Of a DNA stretch of 64,000 nucleotides, positions 11,629-25,566 are shown piece by piece. Both the position numbers and the translations under genes were made by a program. The notes beneath the pieces are model-generated. The model was not told the origin of the DNA. It was given only the letters and a program-made list of their open reading frames with translations, and did no database searches. The stretch covers positions 2,299,001 to 2,363,000 of the forward strand of contig OY718807.1 of assembly GCA_963070105.1 (NCBI GenBank). The letters are read 5' to 3'. Origin of the DNA: Litomosoides sigmodontis. Its lineage: Eukaryota; Nematoda; Chromadorea; Rhabditida; Onchocercidae. Position 1 is the stretch's first letter. The number at the start of each line of letters is the position of its first letter.

Positions 11629-14600
11629 ATGATTAATTCGCAATTTGATGGAAACATATCCATAAGTGCAGTGGACAGTTTACGTTCCACACAAGACATT
11701 GATAATACACTGAACACAACACAATACTGCTTCTTGCATGACGATTTTTTTCTAGCGAAAGGTTTCTGGCATTTTAAATTGTTTGTTTATAGAGCGATAA
11801 GTTGACGTGTTGGTAGTTGATAAGCAAAGCAAAGATTTTCGCTCTGTTCAGTAGGAAATCTTGCAGTTGGCTATTTCTGTGAGATTAGTAATGAAATCGT
11901 TCATTACTCTAAAGATGTTCTTATTGTGTGGTTCATTGATAAGTTCGAAATATGATGAAATATCTTTTCTTATTACCTTGCTAAACCTTTGCCATATTTC
12001 AATATTATTTTTTTCAGTTACCCAGGCACTGTTCGAAGATTTCCAAGCAAAATGCATGGATTCAGAGCATGCTAAGGAGTCTTCCAATTTAGTTGCGTTA
12101 TTTTACGAGGTACATAGATTTAATTTTAATTTGCTCTGCGATGAGCGTAAGGTAGTCCACAATTATTTTATTGATATTGAAAGCTATTGCGATTTTACAT
12201 TATCAAAAATTTCATAAAGTTTAATATTACGGTATGTTTAAAACTCCGATTGTTTACTTGATGTGATTTTAGATATGTGGCGATGGGATAGCGGCTTTTC
12301 AAAAAGTATCAATGAGACCGGAGAGAACGACGACCTTAATAACCGTTTTACAACAGCTTTTAAATGAGCAACAAGCCTATCTTTTGTTGTTAAATCTTGC
12401 TAAGATGAATCAAATGTTAGACGATCTGAAGGTTAAATCGAAAATTTGTTTTTAAATCACACTCTTAACATTTTTTTCATAAAGCATTTCTTCAGAAACT
12501 ACGCTGTTGTCAATTTGAAGAAGTAAATCTCTTATCTTCAATGACTAAAGAAAACTTCCCATTAGTATTGCAAAGCATCCTTATGCAGTTCATAGTCTTT
12601 TTTTGATGTTGATGTGCCTTTTGAGAGCAGTTTTATACGGAACTTGTGAGCAAATTATTTAACCACTTGATGCATTCTTTTTTCCTGCTTTTACAATTCC
12701 TTGCAGAATTTGGAGGAGCGATCTGTTCTTGCCAATTTACTAATCAGTGATTTGGAATTCAGAAGACTATTGGTAACTTCTTAAAAGATCGTTTCAAAAG
12801 AATTTTAGTTAACCGTATTTGGAAGGAGTGAAAGAAAAAGACAGTTACCTAAATTATTTGTGATTTTTGCTAAGATTGGTTATTACCCCTAAATTTTTGT
12901 AAGGTACTTTTGGAGTGGTGTGAGGAGAATGCGTACAATGAACCTGAGGCAAATGCTGAATTATTAAACGAATATGCTTATCTGGAAAATAATTGCTCTC
13001 TGCGGTAAAGTTTTGTTATTGAGCATTTAGCTCTTCATTTTCTTCTCTTTTGATGAAAATGTGTTCTCTTTCATGATTTCAGTTATATAAATAGTGAAGA
13101 ACTTTTTTCGTCTTTCTTTGTTCTTCCACGCATTAATTAAGAATCTCTGTTTATAGAGCAGAAACACTACATGCTCGAATTCGTGGTGAAAATTTTTGTG
13201 ATCTGGTAATAATTTCATTTACTTTTATTTTTAAATGATTTTTCATGTGTTAAGGAGTGATGCGCTTTACAGAAGAATAATGTAATCGGCCAATTGTTTG
13301 GTCTTATTTTAGTTTTGAGTGATGGTTTTACGGTACTTAAGGCTTTTTTCTTAAAATGCAGTAACTAAGTGTTATCTGTGGGAAAACGATATTGGGTAAA
13401 AGAAATGTCATATTTTTGTCCATTTCTTTTCAAATAGGCTTTAAGGAATCGATTTCTATTGCTATCTGTTTTCCCAAGTTGCAGGACTTGGACGGTGCAC
13501 TTCATGGACGTTTACATAACAAAGATGAAGAGTTAGAAAGCAGGGTATTCAGTTTGATTTATACACTGATACGGTGTGGCCAAATTGATGAGGTGATTCT
13601 TGATTTGCGTTTCTACCCTGTTCACAAACTGATAATAAGTGAGTTGTAAATTTTATTCGCTGATTTAATTTCGATGTTTTAGGCATCTTCGTTGTTGGAA
13701 AAAGCTGGTATTCATTCCTTAGTTCCTATGCTGCAACTAAGAAAAATGTCACGAAGTGCTGCTTTATCGCCATTTTCTTCCGATGAAAGCTGCTATTATC
13801 TGGCTCGGTCCCGTGCCTTTCTTAAACGGACTATTGACAAGATCATTTCTAAAGTGAGCTTCGATGTATTTAAAAATCAATTTGGACGAACTAATTATAA
13901 GAGAGGATCCGTTGAAGTTATTTAAATTTTCAGCAGGCTAAGTAGTTTTTAAGCAGTCTTCATCTAAATGATTTTTTTGACAGTAGTTGCAGATCTTTTA
14001 AATTTTTTTTCTCTTGAATTACAAGGCTATACATTTTGCGAAATACGCGTTTTTCGTCGTGAGCATTTTTTTCGTAAACAATGAATTTTACTTATGCGAT
14101 GTATGGCTTCTTCAGGGCACAGCGCTGCCGCAAGTAAAGGCGTGTTTGTGGTCAGTGTTAGCTGGGCGTCTTGAACCGGCATTATCTTTGTCATGTCGCA
14201 CTGAAGATAGTCTGTGGTGTTATCTCAATGCAGCTGTTGAATCCCGTTTGGATGCAGCAATCATTGCTGCCCACAATGGCGATTGTGATGTTGGTATTGG
14301 TCGCGAGGTTGAAAATAATGACCTTCAAATTAATTCTATCTTCGATGAAATTGCTACGGTTTGTTCTCAACAAACAATATCTAAGAAATGCCTTCTGAGA
14401 TATTTGGACATTGTTTCAATGCGAAATCACTAAGCTCTCTGTATTTTTAGTTCGAAATAAGTATAAGTTTTCAGATTAATTTTAAGCTGCTCTTGTTTTT
14501 AGCTTGAACGATCTCCGTATTACACTATTTATCGGCACATAGTAAACGATGATTCTTTATCACTCATTGCGTTCATGGACATGTGGGTAGAACAACATGA

Positions 14601-17221
14601 GAATGACTTAGAAAGATTTCCACATATCATGCGTTTTATGGCTCATCTTGTTTTACTTCTTCGATTCACTGATCAACCTGTCCAGGTGGAGTGTTGCTTT
14701 TTTTTTGCTTAGACACTTTTGTATTCTAGTTTTAACCAGTAAAATCTGTTCAAAAAGATGAGAAGTTAAAATCGAGCATAGCAATGTTTCATTAATTTAT
14801 ACCCAGAGATCACTGTCTATATGGCCAAAATGATCAAACTTTGCTTTGATTTCTTTTTCATATTTTTGTAAATTAAGCTGCACAGAGCGTGATTAAGTTG
14901 TGAGAATTTCAAACGTACTTCGTTGTTAGCCGTTTATGTTTGGATGTATTGGTTTTTTTGGCCATAATGATCTTATAACAAATGCACATAAATGAAAACA
15001 TTCGATTTTAGGAAGAAAGTGCTAATTCAATAATGCATAGCTACGTTCGCTTATTAATCTCATTGAAGTTATATCCCATTGTGCCATATTATGCCAGCAA
15101 ATTGCCATTGGAAATGGCTGAAGAGATAGTGGTTGAGTTCATGTGCCGTAAGTTTAGATTCACTATTCATGTTTTCATAGCTTCTAGTAATATCTTCGCT
15201 TCATTTATTTTTATCATAGCTTTTATTATCAATCTGATACATTGCTTATTTTGGCCGGGTAAAAGGTTAATTATTTTTCATTATAAAGTAGTTGTTTTTC
15301 AGAATTAGAAGATGAAAATATGCGGAAGGATGTCCTTGCTGCTGCCTCTGCTGCAAAAATGGATGGAGTTCGACTGTGCAAACAGATCTTTAATTGTATA
15401 ATTACGAGATATCCAGTTTTTGAAGAAGTAAATTGTTTTGGCTTTTCATTTTTCGCATCTTGTTGTTTGATCATTTGCTACTATGTGAATTTCGAACGTC
15501 TTAATTCAGACTTATTGCACTCTTCATTCTTTGAATTTTTACAGGAATCTCAGAGAGATGATGTGTTAATTAATGCGTGGAACTGGTTAGTGTATCCGGG
15601 TAATGATACGTATTATGATGCTCTATGGGGAATGAATGAAATAATGCGTGATTTTTTTTGTAAGTTGCATTTATTGTTTTATGTGGTATTTTGGTTTCAT
15701 CTCATGGTGCGTTTCGGATTTAAAGTGCGATCATAGACGGATAAAGTGTTCATGGAGGAACCCTTTGTATGGAACTGCTGTTGTTATGAATTAAAAATAA
15801 AGTATTCTGGAATTTCACTAGTACTTTTTAGATGTTAACAAATTAGACAAAGCAAAACAACTTCTGCAACGGTCAAAAAAATTGATTGATAAAATACTGG
15901 AATCATTTTCCTGTGTTATTGAGACTAATGATACAGTGGAGCCGAAGCTTTTAAGAGCTACCAATGAATACAGAGCGTATGAGTGTTACTTGGTTAGTTT
16001 TAAATTTCATTCTTTGAAAAGGAAAAAGCAATTGCTTGTAGAATGCAACTTTTCTCATAAACACCCTGGTTTGGAATATATATAATTCAGAAGTTTTATT
16101 TTTCTACATACTGTGATGGGTGATGTGTGACTACTGGTATTTTAGAATGCTTTGATGAAATTTAACGAATGGTTCAAGCATTCACAACGTTCAGTACCAA
16201 CTGTTTTGGAGAATTCAGTGAATGATACGGGATCGTTAATGGATATGCAGCAAAGGATAACGCTTGAAGTGATACATCAGCGTGCAAGTGAACAAATGCA
16301 AAGATATGAAAATGCATCGAAGCAGAACACTATTGTTAGCTTTCTGTTAACTTTATGTAATGCTATAGAAGATTGCTTTAACAGTTGCAGCAATTAAAAA
16401 GAGAATTAATTTCTTATTTGTAAGAAAAAAAATTAATTAAAAAAAAGAATTAATTTCTTATTTGATCGCGCTTTGGCTTTTCAACATATTCTTGACTGTT
16501 CTGAGTAACTATGAGCAGAAAGTTTAGAAAACATTATTTAGGCGGCGGTGGAAGCACTCGATCTCGTGTTACGCTTTCCAGATGGTTGGATGAAATTCAA
16601 AAAAGAGGAGAGCGAAACACTAAATGAGGTAACAATAGTGAATTATATCTATAAAGTTAAAAAAAAAACCTATGAGACATAAGTTTATATTTTCGAGGAA
16701 CCACAACTTCTTGGTGCTAGGGTTATAGGTAAGAATTTAAAGCGCCATTATAAATACCAAAAGAAATTTCAAACACTATTTCTATAGTAATTAAAAGGCT
16801 TCAACCTAGCTTATTTACTGTCCTTCAGGAAGAAGTGAAAAAACTCACTGAAATAAGATCTCGTTATGTCACTGCAGTTGTTGTTATGCTTATTACTTTA
16901 TTTGAAAAAAGCGACACGAATGGATCTGCGCAATTGGTGGAATTACTAGCCGATGAGGAATATATGTTGGCGGAAGTAAGTTTTTATTGGTTCCTGTTAT
17001 GAAACATTTTCAATAACTACAACTTTCTGGTTTCTTGAGTAGAAAGCTTTGTTGACTCTTCGATAATTTTTATTTTTGAGAAATCACCCACCCCGTGTTC
17101 AGTTTAGGTTCCCATTTCCATAATTGCTTTCAAGTTTCGCATCTCTTTTCAGGTTATACCAAAAGAACAACTGCGGATGCTTATAAAACAGCTTTCAGTG
17201 AATGCTTATAAGTGTTTGTGA
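11629..17221 (+). CDS. NUP107: Nucleoporin Nup107 (Nup84 family)
   Basis: Nineteen exons join in phase: 11629-11761, 12018-12109, 12273-12431, 12496-12564, 12707-12772, 12904-13004, 13157-13205, 13485-13592, 13683-13853, 14116-14358, 14503-14685, 15012-15147, 15303-15427, 15545-15659, 15832-15992, 16146-16334, 16542-16628, 16829-16975 and 17153-17221. They total 801 codons including the stop. Segments align in order with human NUP107: NISISAV, the LFEDFQ block, VFSLIYTLIRCGQIDEA (LFTLIRAGMTEEA in human), a long helical middle with FPHIMRFMAHLVLLLRF (LLRFMTHLILFF), the LINAWNWLVYP block, YECYLNALMKFNEWFKH and the C-terminal PKEQLRMLIKQL. Nup107 is a helical scaffold of the Nup107-160 Y complex at nuclear pores and kinetochores. 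The first exon is the weakest: its Met was chosen from the resemblance of NISISAV to TISAV in human, and the frame is open further upstream. A possible AATAAA lies near 17552. Confidence 0.92.
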
Positions 17222-17810
17222 AACGTGTTCCATGTGTGTTACATATGTAATCCATTTCTGTCCATAATGTTTCTTTTGAAAAAAGAATGGGACTTTGAGT
17301 GTAGTTGTGAACACTTATAAAAGCAAAGCTTTTGCTGGTGATTGCAAGAGCTTGTTTTATTCTTATTTTTGTTGGGGTTTTTACTAGGTTTCCACTGGAA
17401 ATTTCTTTCAATTTGAAGATCATACAAAGAGAAATGTTGAGCTTTAGCATCCAGGATATGAAACAGAAAATATTCTAAGGAATTAGCACTTTCTATAACT
17501 CATTTATGGCAGTTATAGCGATCTTTTTTAATATAGTATCAAATTCTATTAAATAAACTAAAGGACTCTCCTTTCATTGGTTTGAATTCGTTTACTGGTC
17601 TGCTGAGCAGCTGCTGATGATTCAGGATTGATAAATGACTGAAATATTTCCAGATACTGAAGAAATTGCTGTTTATTGCAAATTTTTTAAACTTTTTAAT
17701 TGAAACATAAGAAAAAATTGGAACCAATTTTCACAGTGGAGATCAAATTATGTCAAGGATAATATCGAAATTATGTCAAGAATAATATCGAAATATGGGA
17801 AATACGAATA
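17222..17810. other. Convergent 3' region between NUP107 and the coiled-coil gene
   Basis: No gene seen. It holds the inferred 3' UTRs of two convergent genes, with an AATAAA near 17552 on the plus strand. A short imperfect tandem duplication of about 25 bases (ATGTCAAGRATAATATCGAA) lies near 17750-17800. Confidence 0.45.
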
Positions 17811-20800
17811 TTATATTACCTGATCGGGAAAGCATTTGTCAGACCACGGTGTTAGCATCACAGATGGGCGTGATGCAGCACTGGGCGGCGATAGTTGCTT
17901 ATCTTTTACAGAATCGGAAAGCTCTAATACACGTTTTGCTAATTTTTCATATTCTTCTGATCTGAAAAAAGTGGAACGCTTCACGATACTGCAACTGATA
18001 TAAAGCTATATGATCAGGGATGTGCTTTTCACTTAGTCGTTTGTTTCCAAATAAAAGTGATCGTCACAATAACGTTTCAAGTGTCCGTAATAAAAGCATT
18101 CTGTTCAAATAGAATGAAATCGGCAGATGGCCAAGTGAGGGAACTTACTTCTCTTGTCGCATGACCGTCTGCTTTCCAAGTTCTTCAAATGTTTCTTTAT
18201 ATTTCCGTTCGATATTGTCATAGTGTTCTTTATACTTTTGCAATTCATTTTCAATGTCTTTTACCTGTAACTTCTTGTAGAAGCAGAGATCAGAAGATGG
18301 AATGACAAATTGTTCATTTCAAATCATTAAGTTTTCATCGTACCTCCTAACGCTTCTTTTTCAGCTTGAGATTTCGTTAAATTATAGAGAAATTCTTTTT
18401 GCTTGATATATTTTTAAATTAAATCACTTTTGAAATGAATTTAAAAGTGGTAATTATTTGGGATGAATAACGTATTTATTTCACGAAAAAATGTATAAAA
18501 TATTGGGGGCTTACTTTTCTCATTAAATCACGATTTTGCTCTTGCAAATGTTCCAGTTCTTCCTCTTTTTCATTCATCTGTAATATTTAAATTTAATTTC
18601 TTCATTACTTTCAGCTGTTTTTTGTAACAATAGAACTACCTTTCGTTGTATATCGAGATTTGTTTCTTTCAAGCGTTCAATGTTGGCTGTAAGACTCATA
18701 ACATTGTCAGTTAGTGAATTTCCCTGAAAAAAAAAACATTTTAAAATTTTACAGAAAAGCTATATAGTCTCAACTTTATTAAGCAAGTGATAATCTTTGA
18801 TTTACAATCAAATGATAGATTTTTGGTAAATTATAAAAATTTATTAAAACATAAAAGAATATTTAGTTACTGTAATAAAAAAGAAATTGCTTCGATGAGT
18901 TAGAAATAAAATACCTTTTTAAGTAATTCCTCACAACGTTCCGCAAGAATGAACTTTTCATGCCTAAGTGATTTATTTTCATTGGACAATGATTCAGATA
19001 GTGCTTTTAACGCATCCAATTCCCTCTGCACCCTTCCACGTGACTCTCTCGAACCTTCCTCAGCTTTCCGATACTGTTCCAACTACAATAACACACTATT
19101 AGCTTACAGATATGACTTCGAAGTACCTCGAATTCTCCCACATCCTCTCCACTAAATCTCTAAATTCTTAGCACTTCAAACATTTCTAAGTGAATTCATT
19201 GAAATTAATCATAGCCTGTATACTTCTAAGATAGTCCGTCGACCACGTTCTTTTTCCATTTGCAATCTTTCTTCCGCCTTCAACAATTCCATTTTCAATG
19301 ATTTCTCTAACTCTCTCATCTGCAATCATATTTAATTCGTGCGATAAGAATTGCATTTTCTACAGAAGGAAAAGAAGAGAGAAAAAAAAAGATTTGCAAA
19401 CGCTCAAAAACTCTTAAATTGTGAAATTTTTGAGGAATAAACGAACTGAAGCAATTTCCGTTGGCTTCAACTCTTTCTCCTGCTCATGATCAATTTGTTG
19501 ATTGAGAGTTCTCATCCTCATTTCCAAGCGTGTTATTTCTGCTGACAAATGCGAATTCTCTTTTATCAACGCATTATTTTCCTCCAAAGTCTGTAATTTG
19601 TGAGATGGAAAAGATTAATTTTCATTATAATTTCAAATAATTTACAAATTTCCATCTCAAATTTCAATAATTAATAGTGAAGGTAAGTGTAAATGCCTTG
19701 ATTACCTTTTCTGCAACAGCTTTATCTTTCTTCGCTGTTAATTGCTCTTCACGCAAGGAACGTTTCATTGACGTAATGTCATTCTGAAACGAAAACTTTC
19801 CCCAATCATGCAATCTCTTGAATAAAGTCAACTTATGGTCCTCAAATAATTTACTCACCTAATTACTTTCAATATTGCTCTATTGCTATACGCTAAAACA
19901 CACTAATCTAGCTGGCCTTAATTTAATTAATTTACAGGTAATTTACTCTTTCATTCATCTAAAAGGATATGTTGCAGTGCTAAGGTATGGCATGAATTTG
20001 AATAAATATTAATGATAAGTTGTAATTTAAAACAAATAATACTGATAAAATATAATTTGGGAAAGAAGAAAAAAACATCATCAATAAGATATAATTCACA
20101 AAAAAATGAATAAACACTACTAATAAGGTATAATTTAGAATTAACACTAAACTTTCAATGTTTTATATATAAATTGAAACTGACAATCAATGATGCTTCC
20201 TTATTTTTCATATCTTTCAACATGTTTTCTAAATGTTGAATTGTTTTCAACAATCGATCAATCTCATTTTTTTGTTCTTCCTCAACATCGAACAATATTC
20301 TCTCCTCACGATTTTTCTCATCAATTGTAATCTAAACGAGGAGTTGCTATGGAAATGAATGATATTTAAATTCATCATCTTCACTGATCATATATATATA
20401 TAAGTGAAGCTCTTTTTCGATTACTATTAATTTTCTTAAAACTGAAATAATTCGCTTCCAATTTATTTTAAAATTTCTCCTAACTTTTTAAATTTAGTGC
20501 AAGAGAAAAGGAAGGAGTAGAGTATAGCAATTTTGCTAAAATATATTCCATTGAATTGATAAGATGTGAAGTGAGAATGGTCTAATCACTCACACACATA
20601 TCAACGAGCATAATAATGTAGTTGAGCTAATGAATTTCTCTCAATAAATTGATAATGTATGCATGCATGCATGCATGCATACATTAATTCTTTACCTGCA
20701 CTTCACTTAACTGATTGGTTGCATGCCTTAATTTATCGGCCAATTCGTCCTTTTCAAGCTCCATTTTTGCCACATATGATTCCTGTTAGTATATCAAATC

Positions 20801-22558
20801 TTTTTTTTTAATATAAGTGATAATAGCATGTGATAAGTGATAAGGTGAATGAATAATTGCCGTTTGTTCGACTCCAAGAAGATGTGAAACACTAACAGAA
20901 CCTTATCAGCCAATGCAGGTGTTAGATAATCAAGCCTTCTTTGTAGCTCTACCGCTTCTTCCATCAATGCACGCTTATCTCTTGCAAAATTTTCTTAAAT
21001 ACGCTTGATTATTTTAGAAAAAAAAAAATTTTTTTAACTTTATTTTCAGTTATCATACGCCCCTTTGGTAAGGGGAAAATTTTTGCTAACGCAATAAAGT
21101 CTGATCAAGCGTTGCACAAGAGAAGTTAAAGTTACGTTCGCTAGAAATGACCTTTATGCAAAGGCAAGTGAAAGTTTAGTGTTATTAAAGGAAAGGAAAA
21201 AAATAAACTTTAAGTAAGCTAATTGTTGCTAGCTCATTTGGGATGAATGCAACGTGCGTCAGACTCGTAAAAGTCAGTGGTGCTAACCAACCTTCGTTTC
21301 TTTTCGATTTTGCATTCAGTTCTTCAATGTAATCAGATAGTTGAATATTTTCATAAGCAATCCTTTCAATTTCCGTTGTTTTTTGTTTTAAACGTTCCTC
21401 CAATCTTCGTTCTCTCTGAACTAATTTGAGTTTTGCTATCAAATTTGATAAGATATCACCCATAGAAAGAATTACATTATCAACTTTGATACGATATGAA
21501 CCACGAAAAACGTAGCTGACATATTGTAAGATGTTGATTAATGCAACAAACCGTACCTGATATGATTCTTCTAATTTATGCAGTAAATCAGCTTGATCAG
21601 TCGTGCATGATGATGACTTTATACCGTAATTATTTGACGGAATTGATGCTTCCGTAACCTCAGGTTCAGCATACGAAACTCTTTTTCGTACTCTCCATGG
21701 CTTTTCCTTATCATCATCCGGAATATCAACTCGAGGTGCTTCCCCTTCTCCTAGCACATCTGAATTCATCGTCACACTTGGTGGAAGCGAAGTATCACTG
21801 TGATACGAATCATCATTTTTATCATCTTTTCGAGATTCTTTCCCGGCACTGTGTTTCCTGCATGGTATTAATTAATTCAATCATTTAATTAGATGCAAAA
21901 TTTCTAGGAACTCCTGAAATTCATGTTGTTTTCTTGATGCTAAGTGATCTTTTGTGAATGCTACTTGCAACATGGTGAAGAAATTGGAATTGTACTAAAA
22001 TAATTTACAGTCTTAAATAAAGATGGAAAGAAGCTAAATTGAATTTTGAAAATAAGCAAAATTTAGATTTGCTTACTGCGAATGATTTGAGGAGAATGGA
22101 AGTGTTTGTGAATTCAAACTTACAAGTAATTATTTTCAAGCTCCAAAAGATAAATTTGTTGTTGCAATTGCCTTGTGTATTGCTCGTGTAAATGGCCAGC
22201 ATCATTACTTTGTTGAGATTGACCTCCTCTCGTTCTACTTTTTAATAGATGTTTGTAAAACGTAAAAATTGCAAAAAGAAAATTTAAATATTTCAAGGGA
22301 GAGGGAGAGACAGAGAGAGAGAGAGAAATAAAGAAAAGCTTACTCTTTTGAAATATTTTTAACGGATGGTGTTGAGGAAGTGAAAACATTCCGGATATTT
22401 CCAATACTGCCACTTTTACGAAGCGTTGTTTGTTTCTTTGTGGTGATTGCGGTAGAAGATGTGGACGTTGGTCGATGTGCTACTCCTCGTTGTTGCATCG
22501 TTGTTGTTGACGATAGGGTGTTTTGTAGCTTATGGCATGATGTATTATTATAACTCAT
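17811..22558 (-). CDS. Long coiled-coil protein, family not recognised
   Basis: About fifteen minus-strand exons were read from 22558 (MSYNNTSCHKLQ) to a stop at 17811. Approximate blocks are 22558-22343, 22245-22124, 21860-21555, 21425-21290, 20985-20900, 20785-20695, 20333-20190, 19790-19706, 19590-19440, 19320-19225, 19084-18914, 18723-18640, 18578-18513, 18264-18149 and 17961-17811. The N-terminus is Ser/Thr-rich and basic (residues 1-72). It is followed by a Gln-rich helix (YTRQLQQQIYLLELENNYL) and an acidic/Ser-rich linker with PWRVRKRVSYAEP. The rest is almost continuous heptad-rich coiled coil, ending in a Pro/Ser-rich tail (SPPSAASRPSVMLTPW). A splice acceptor 11 bases before the ATG fits trans-splicing. 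The pattern suggests a cytoskeletal, centrosomal or ciliary scaffold, but that is inference; database hits would probably be non-specific myosin-like matches. Exon ends are approximate. Confidence 0.75.
20654..20685. repeat. Perfect 32-bp palindrome built on GCAT units
   Basis: The sequence is (GCAT)n flanked by AATGTAT/ATACATT and is its own reverse complement over all 32 bases. It sits in an intron of the coiled-coil gene. Confidence 0.95.
22300..22328. repeat. GA-rich simple repeat
   Basis: A short (GA)n/(GAGA)n tract lies in an intron of the coiled-coil gene. A matching (CT)n tract lies near 22908-22928 upstream of the same gene. Confidence 0.8.
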
Positions 22559-25500
22559 ATAGCCTACACCTGAAAACTTTTGCAAAATTTTCATTCTCAA
22601 TCATCTGTTAGAGAAAGAAGTAAGTGGTAATGTGTTACGTTTTCATTATTACCTTTATAGTCTGAGGATTAAATTCATTAAAAAAAAAGGAAACATTAAT
22701 TGATTGATATATCATGCATAGAAGTAATATAAAAGAATAAATAAGTATTCAATCTAAATAAGTACTCAATTTCATTCTTTTAGTAAACGGTAGCAATTCT
22801 CGCTTTAAAGCTCAAAAGCTATAAATAGCCTCAGCTTCAATCAAAATTAGCTCAGTCTCAGTTAAATAAAATGCTTATAGATGGTAGTAAATGAATATAG
22901 GTTCAAACTCTCTCTCTCTCTCTCTCTTCCTCTCTTCTCCCTCTGTCTCATCCACCTCTTCTCTCTTTTTTTTTCTTTTAGATTTTATTACGAAAGTACC
23001 AAACCTTTTACTGCAAGATTTCCTGCTGAACCGAATTGTTTCCGTTGTCGTTGCTTCATTGTGCACAAAAACACTGCGCATTTTCCACTTTCACCACTAT
23101 TTTAAACGCATTACTTGCACTGAAAATGAACAAAAATAAAAAAAAAAACGAGAAAAAAAGTGAAAAAAAAAGGACAAATTTAATTTAAAAAAAATTTTAA
23201 CTTATTTCTATGAGTGCATTTGCTCTCAAAAGTTTATGCTTAATAAATTGTTCTCATAATTCAACTATCACTCTCAACTATCGACAAACAAACGATAGTA
23301 GCTCGACAATTTTGATGAAATGATAGATTTTAATTAACATTTTCTCTTTTTCACTAATCTCCCAGCACATTTATCGAAAATTAGCAGCACAATTCAATTA
23401 CGCCTACAAATTTTAAATGGGAAAAAGATTACACGAAATTTTAAGAAATATTATAATTAAACAAAAACAAATAATAATAATAATAATAGCAGAAAAATAG
23501 CTGAATTGTGGAAATAATTTATTGAGCAGAAATCACAAGATGCACTCATTTGAAACAAAATATTTAGTTTCAGGTTTTTTCTTCTAGAGAAGAAGCTGTA
23601 TAAACACTATTTAAAAGGCATCATTTATTATAGTTAATACTCTCAAATATATTAAAGTTTGCTGTTGAAGCTAATAATTTCCTCCGCTCTTTTGCTTTTG
23701 CTTAGAACTAAGCTAACAAAATGAAATATACCAAGAGGAAGAAGATTCTATTTAAAGAAAGTCAAATTAAAAAATTTTATTCCATTTCTAAAACTATACG
23801 AACATTTCCATTCACTTAAAACTTTCAATAAAAGCGATATATGCGCTTCCTCTTTTATCTCCTACGTTGCTTAGATGAAAGAAAATTGAAATGATGGAAG
23901 TGATGCATAGTAATTTTTGCTAACCTAACACTGATAGAGCGGACAGTCAATGAAAATGCTTCTTTGAAATGTTACTGAGGTGGAAATGTTAGGCAATAAC
24001 TAACTGAATAAAGAAAGTCTTCCTTACTTGACCAAAAACAAAATGGTCACCCAGGCAACGAACACGCTCTACCCACCACACCTACGAGCTTTATTACTAC
24101 ATGGAACTTGCCACTTTGATATTTCACATTTTATTAACTAAATAATTTTAAACATTTAACTCTCTATGGGACAATTACTAATTTAGGAAATTAACTTAAA
24201 TTCTAATAACATATTAATCCTATCTTTAATTTATTCATTCGACATATCCATTACAGACTACTCCAAATATATCCCAATCCTTAATCACATTCTGTCTTCA
24301 TTCTACCATATAATACTAGGGGATTATTAATACAGCTTCCGTTCCACTCACTTCACAAATTCGGTGTTCAGTGATTGTTTACCTTTTATTCTGTTAATTC
24401 CTTTCCAATGAAGTACCAAAATATCCATTCGGAATTCATCGCAATTCTCTCAGTAACAAAATTTACCATTAACACAGCGAATCTCCCTTCTATTCATCCC
24501 GAGTTTTTCACTTATTTACACACTTATGTGGTCTGCTTGTATGCTGCACAATTCAAGCTAGTAAAGCAAACTCTTTAATGTCGAAATATCATTTATCAAA
24601 GTTGAAAAAATATCAGCTTTGTATGATCGAAATGCCCGAACAATACTGCGTAAATTCACATTGATGTAGGAGAAGGCTGAATGCTGTCAGACGCTTTAGC
24701 TTATCGCGAGTGGAGATAAATTCTGTGATACAATTTTATTTATCGCCCCTTCTTTCGAACGATATTTCATTAACAACGCGCAAGTCCGCAATATATAATC
24801 GAAATCCCTCGTAGGGATCGTTATATAAGGTATAAAAATATCACAAATCTGCTGGTTGTTTAGACGATTTATTAATGATTCAGTGGTAGACTCACTTGAG
24901 TAAGGATTTAAGAGGCATGAAAGTGACTTTGCAGAGACAAGTTACAGAGACATAAAAGTGAATTATAGGAGGGATTTGACAAAACATAACTATATTTGCA
25001 GGACAGAGGAACAGCCAGTAATTAATTTACATAAGTCGAAATAATATAAATGGAGGATAGAAAGCTACACATGCAAAAGAAATAACTGCAGCAAACATTA
25101 TGAGAATATTTTTCAGTTCTTGTTTATGCAAAGCTTCGACTTTTCAACTGCCCTCTTATGAAACATATAGGAAAAGTATGACTTTGATATTGAAAGTAAC
25201 AATGAAACGATGACAACCATAATCTTAGAAATGAAAATTATGTGAGTCATAGCCTGGTCTGGAGGCTCCACAACTCAACTACGACAAACCAAGAGACGAT
25301 GAGCAAATCATTAGTTTCTTATATTCATATAGACAATGGCAAAAATATTGCGGTAGGAAGGTAAAAAGTTTAAAAATACCGGAAAAGCAATTGATGAGTT
25401 CTTCCAAGGAGGTAGAAAAGAAATGACTTTATACAACTTATACCTCAAAAAATTCTGAAAACGAGATTTTGAATCGGTTTTTAACCTCGGCGCACAAAGA

Positions 25501-25566
25501 AAAAAAATGATTTATTTTCTGGTTTATTTCAAAAGTTTAATTATTTACATGTCCGATAAGGATCAG
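22559..25566. other. 3-kb intergenic region
   Basis: It contains the inferred promoter of the coiled-coil gene, reading leftward, with a (CT)n tract at about 22908-22970, A-rich runs near 23140-23210 and an (ATA)n run near 23471-23488. No frame on either strand has protein-like content or a usable exon series. The short frames in the CT/GA tract are low complexity. Confidence 0.45.

Noticed and set aside
13441..13484. Earlier acceptor for the NUP107 exon ending 13592 (ALRNRFLLL frame)
   Set aside because: It shifts the frame away from the DLDGALHG...LIYTLIRCG block that matches Nup107.
22875..23139. Frames in the CT/GA tract
   Set aside because: Low-complexity simple repeat read as Ser/Leu- or Arg/Glu-rich peptides.
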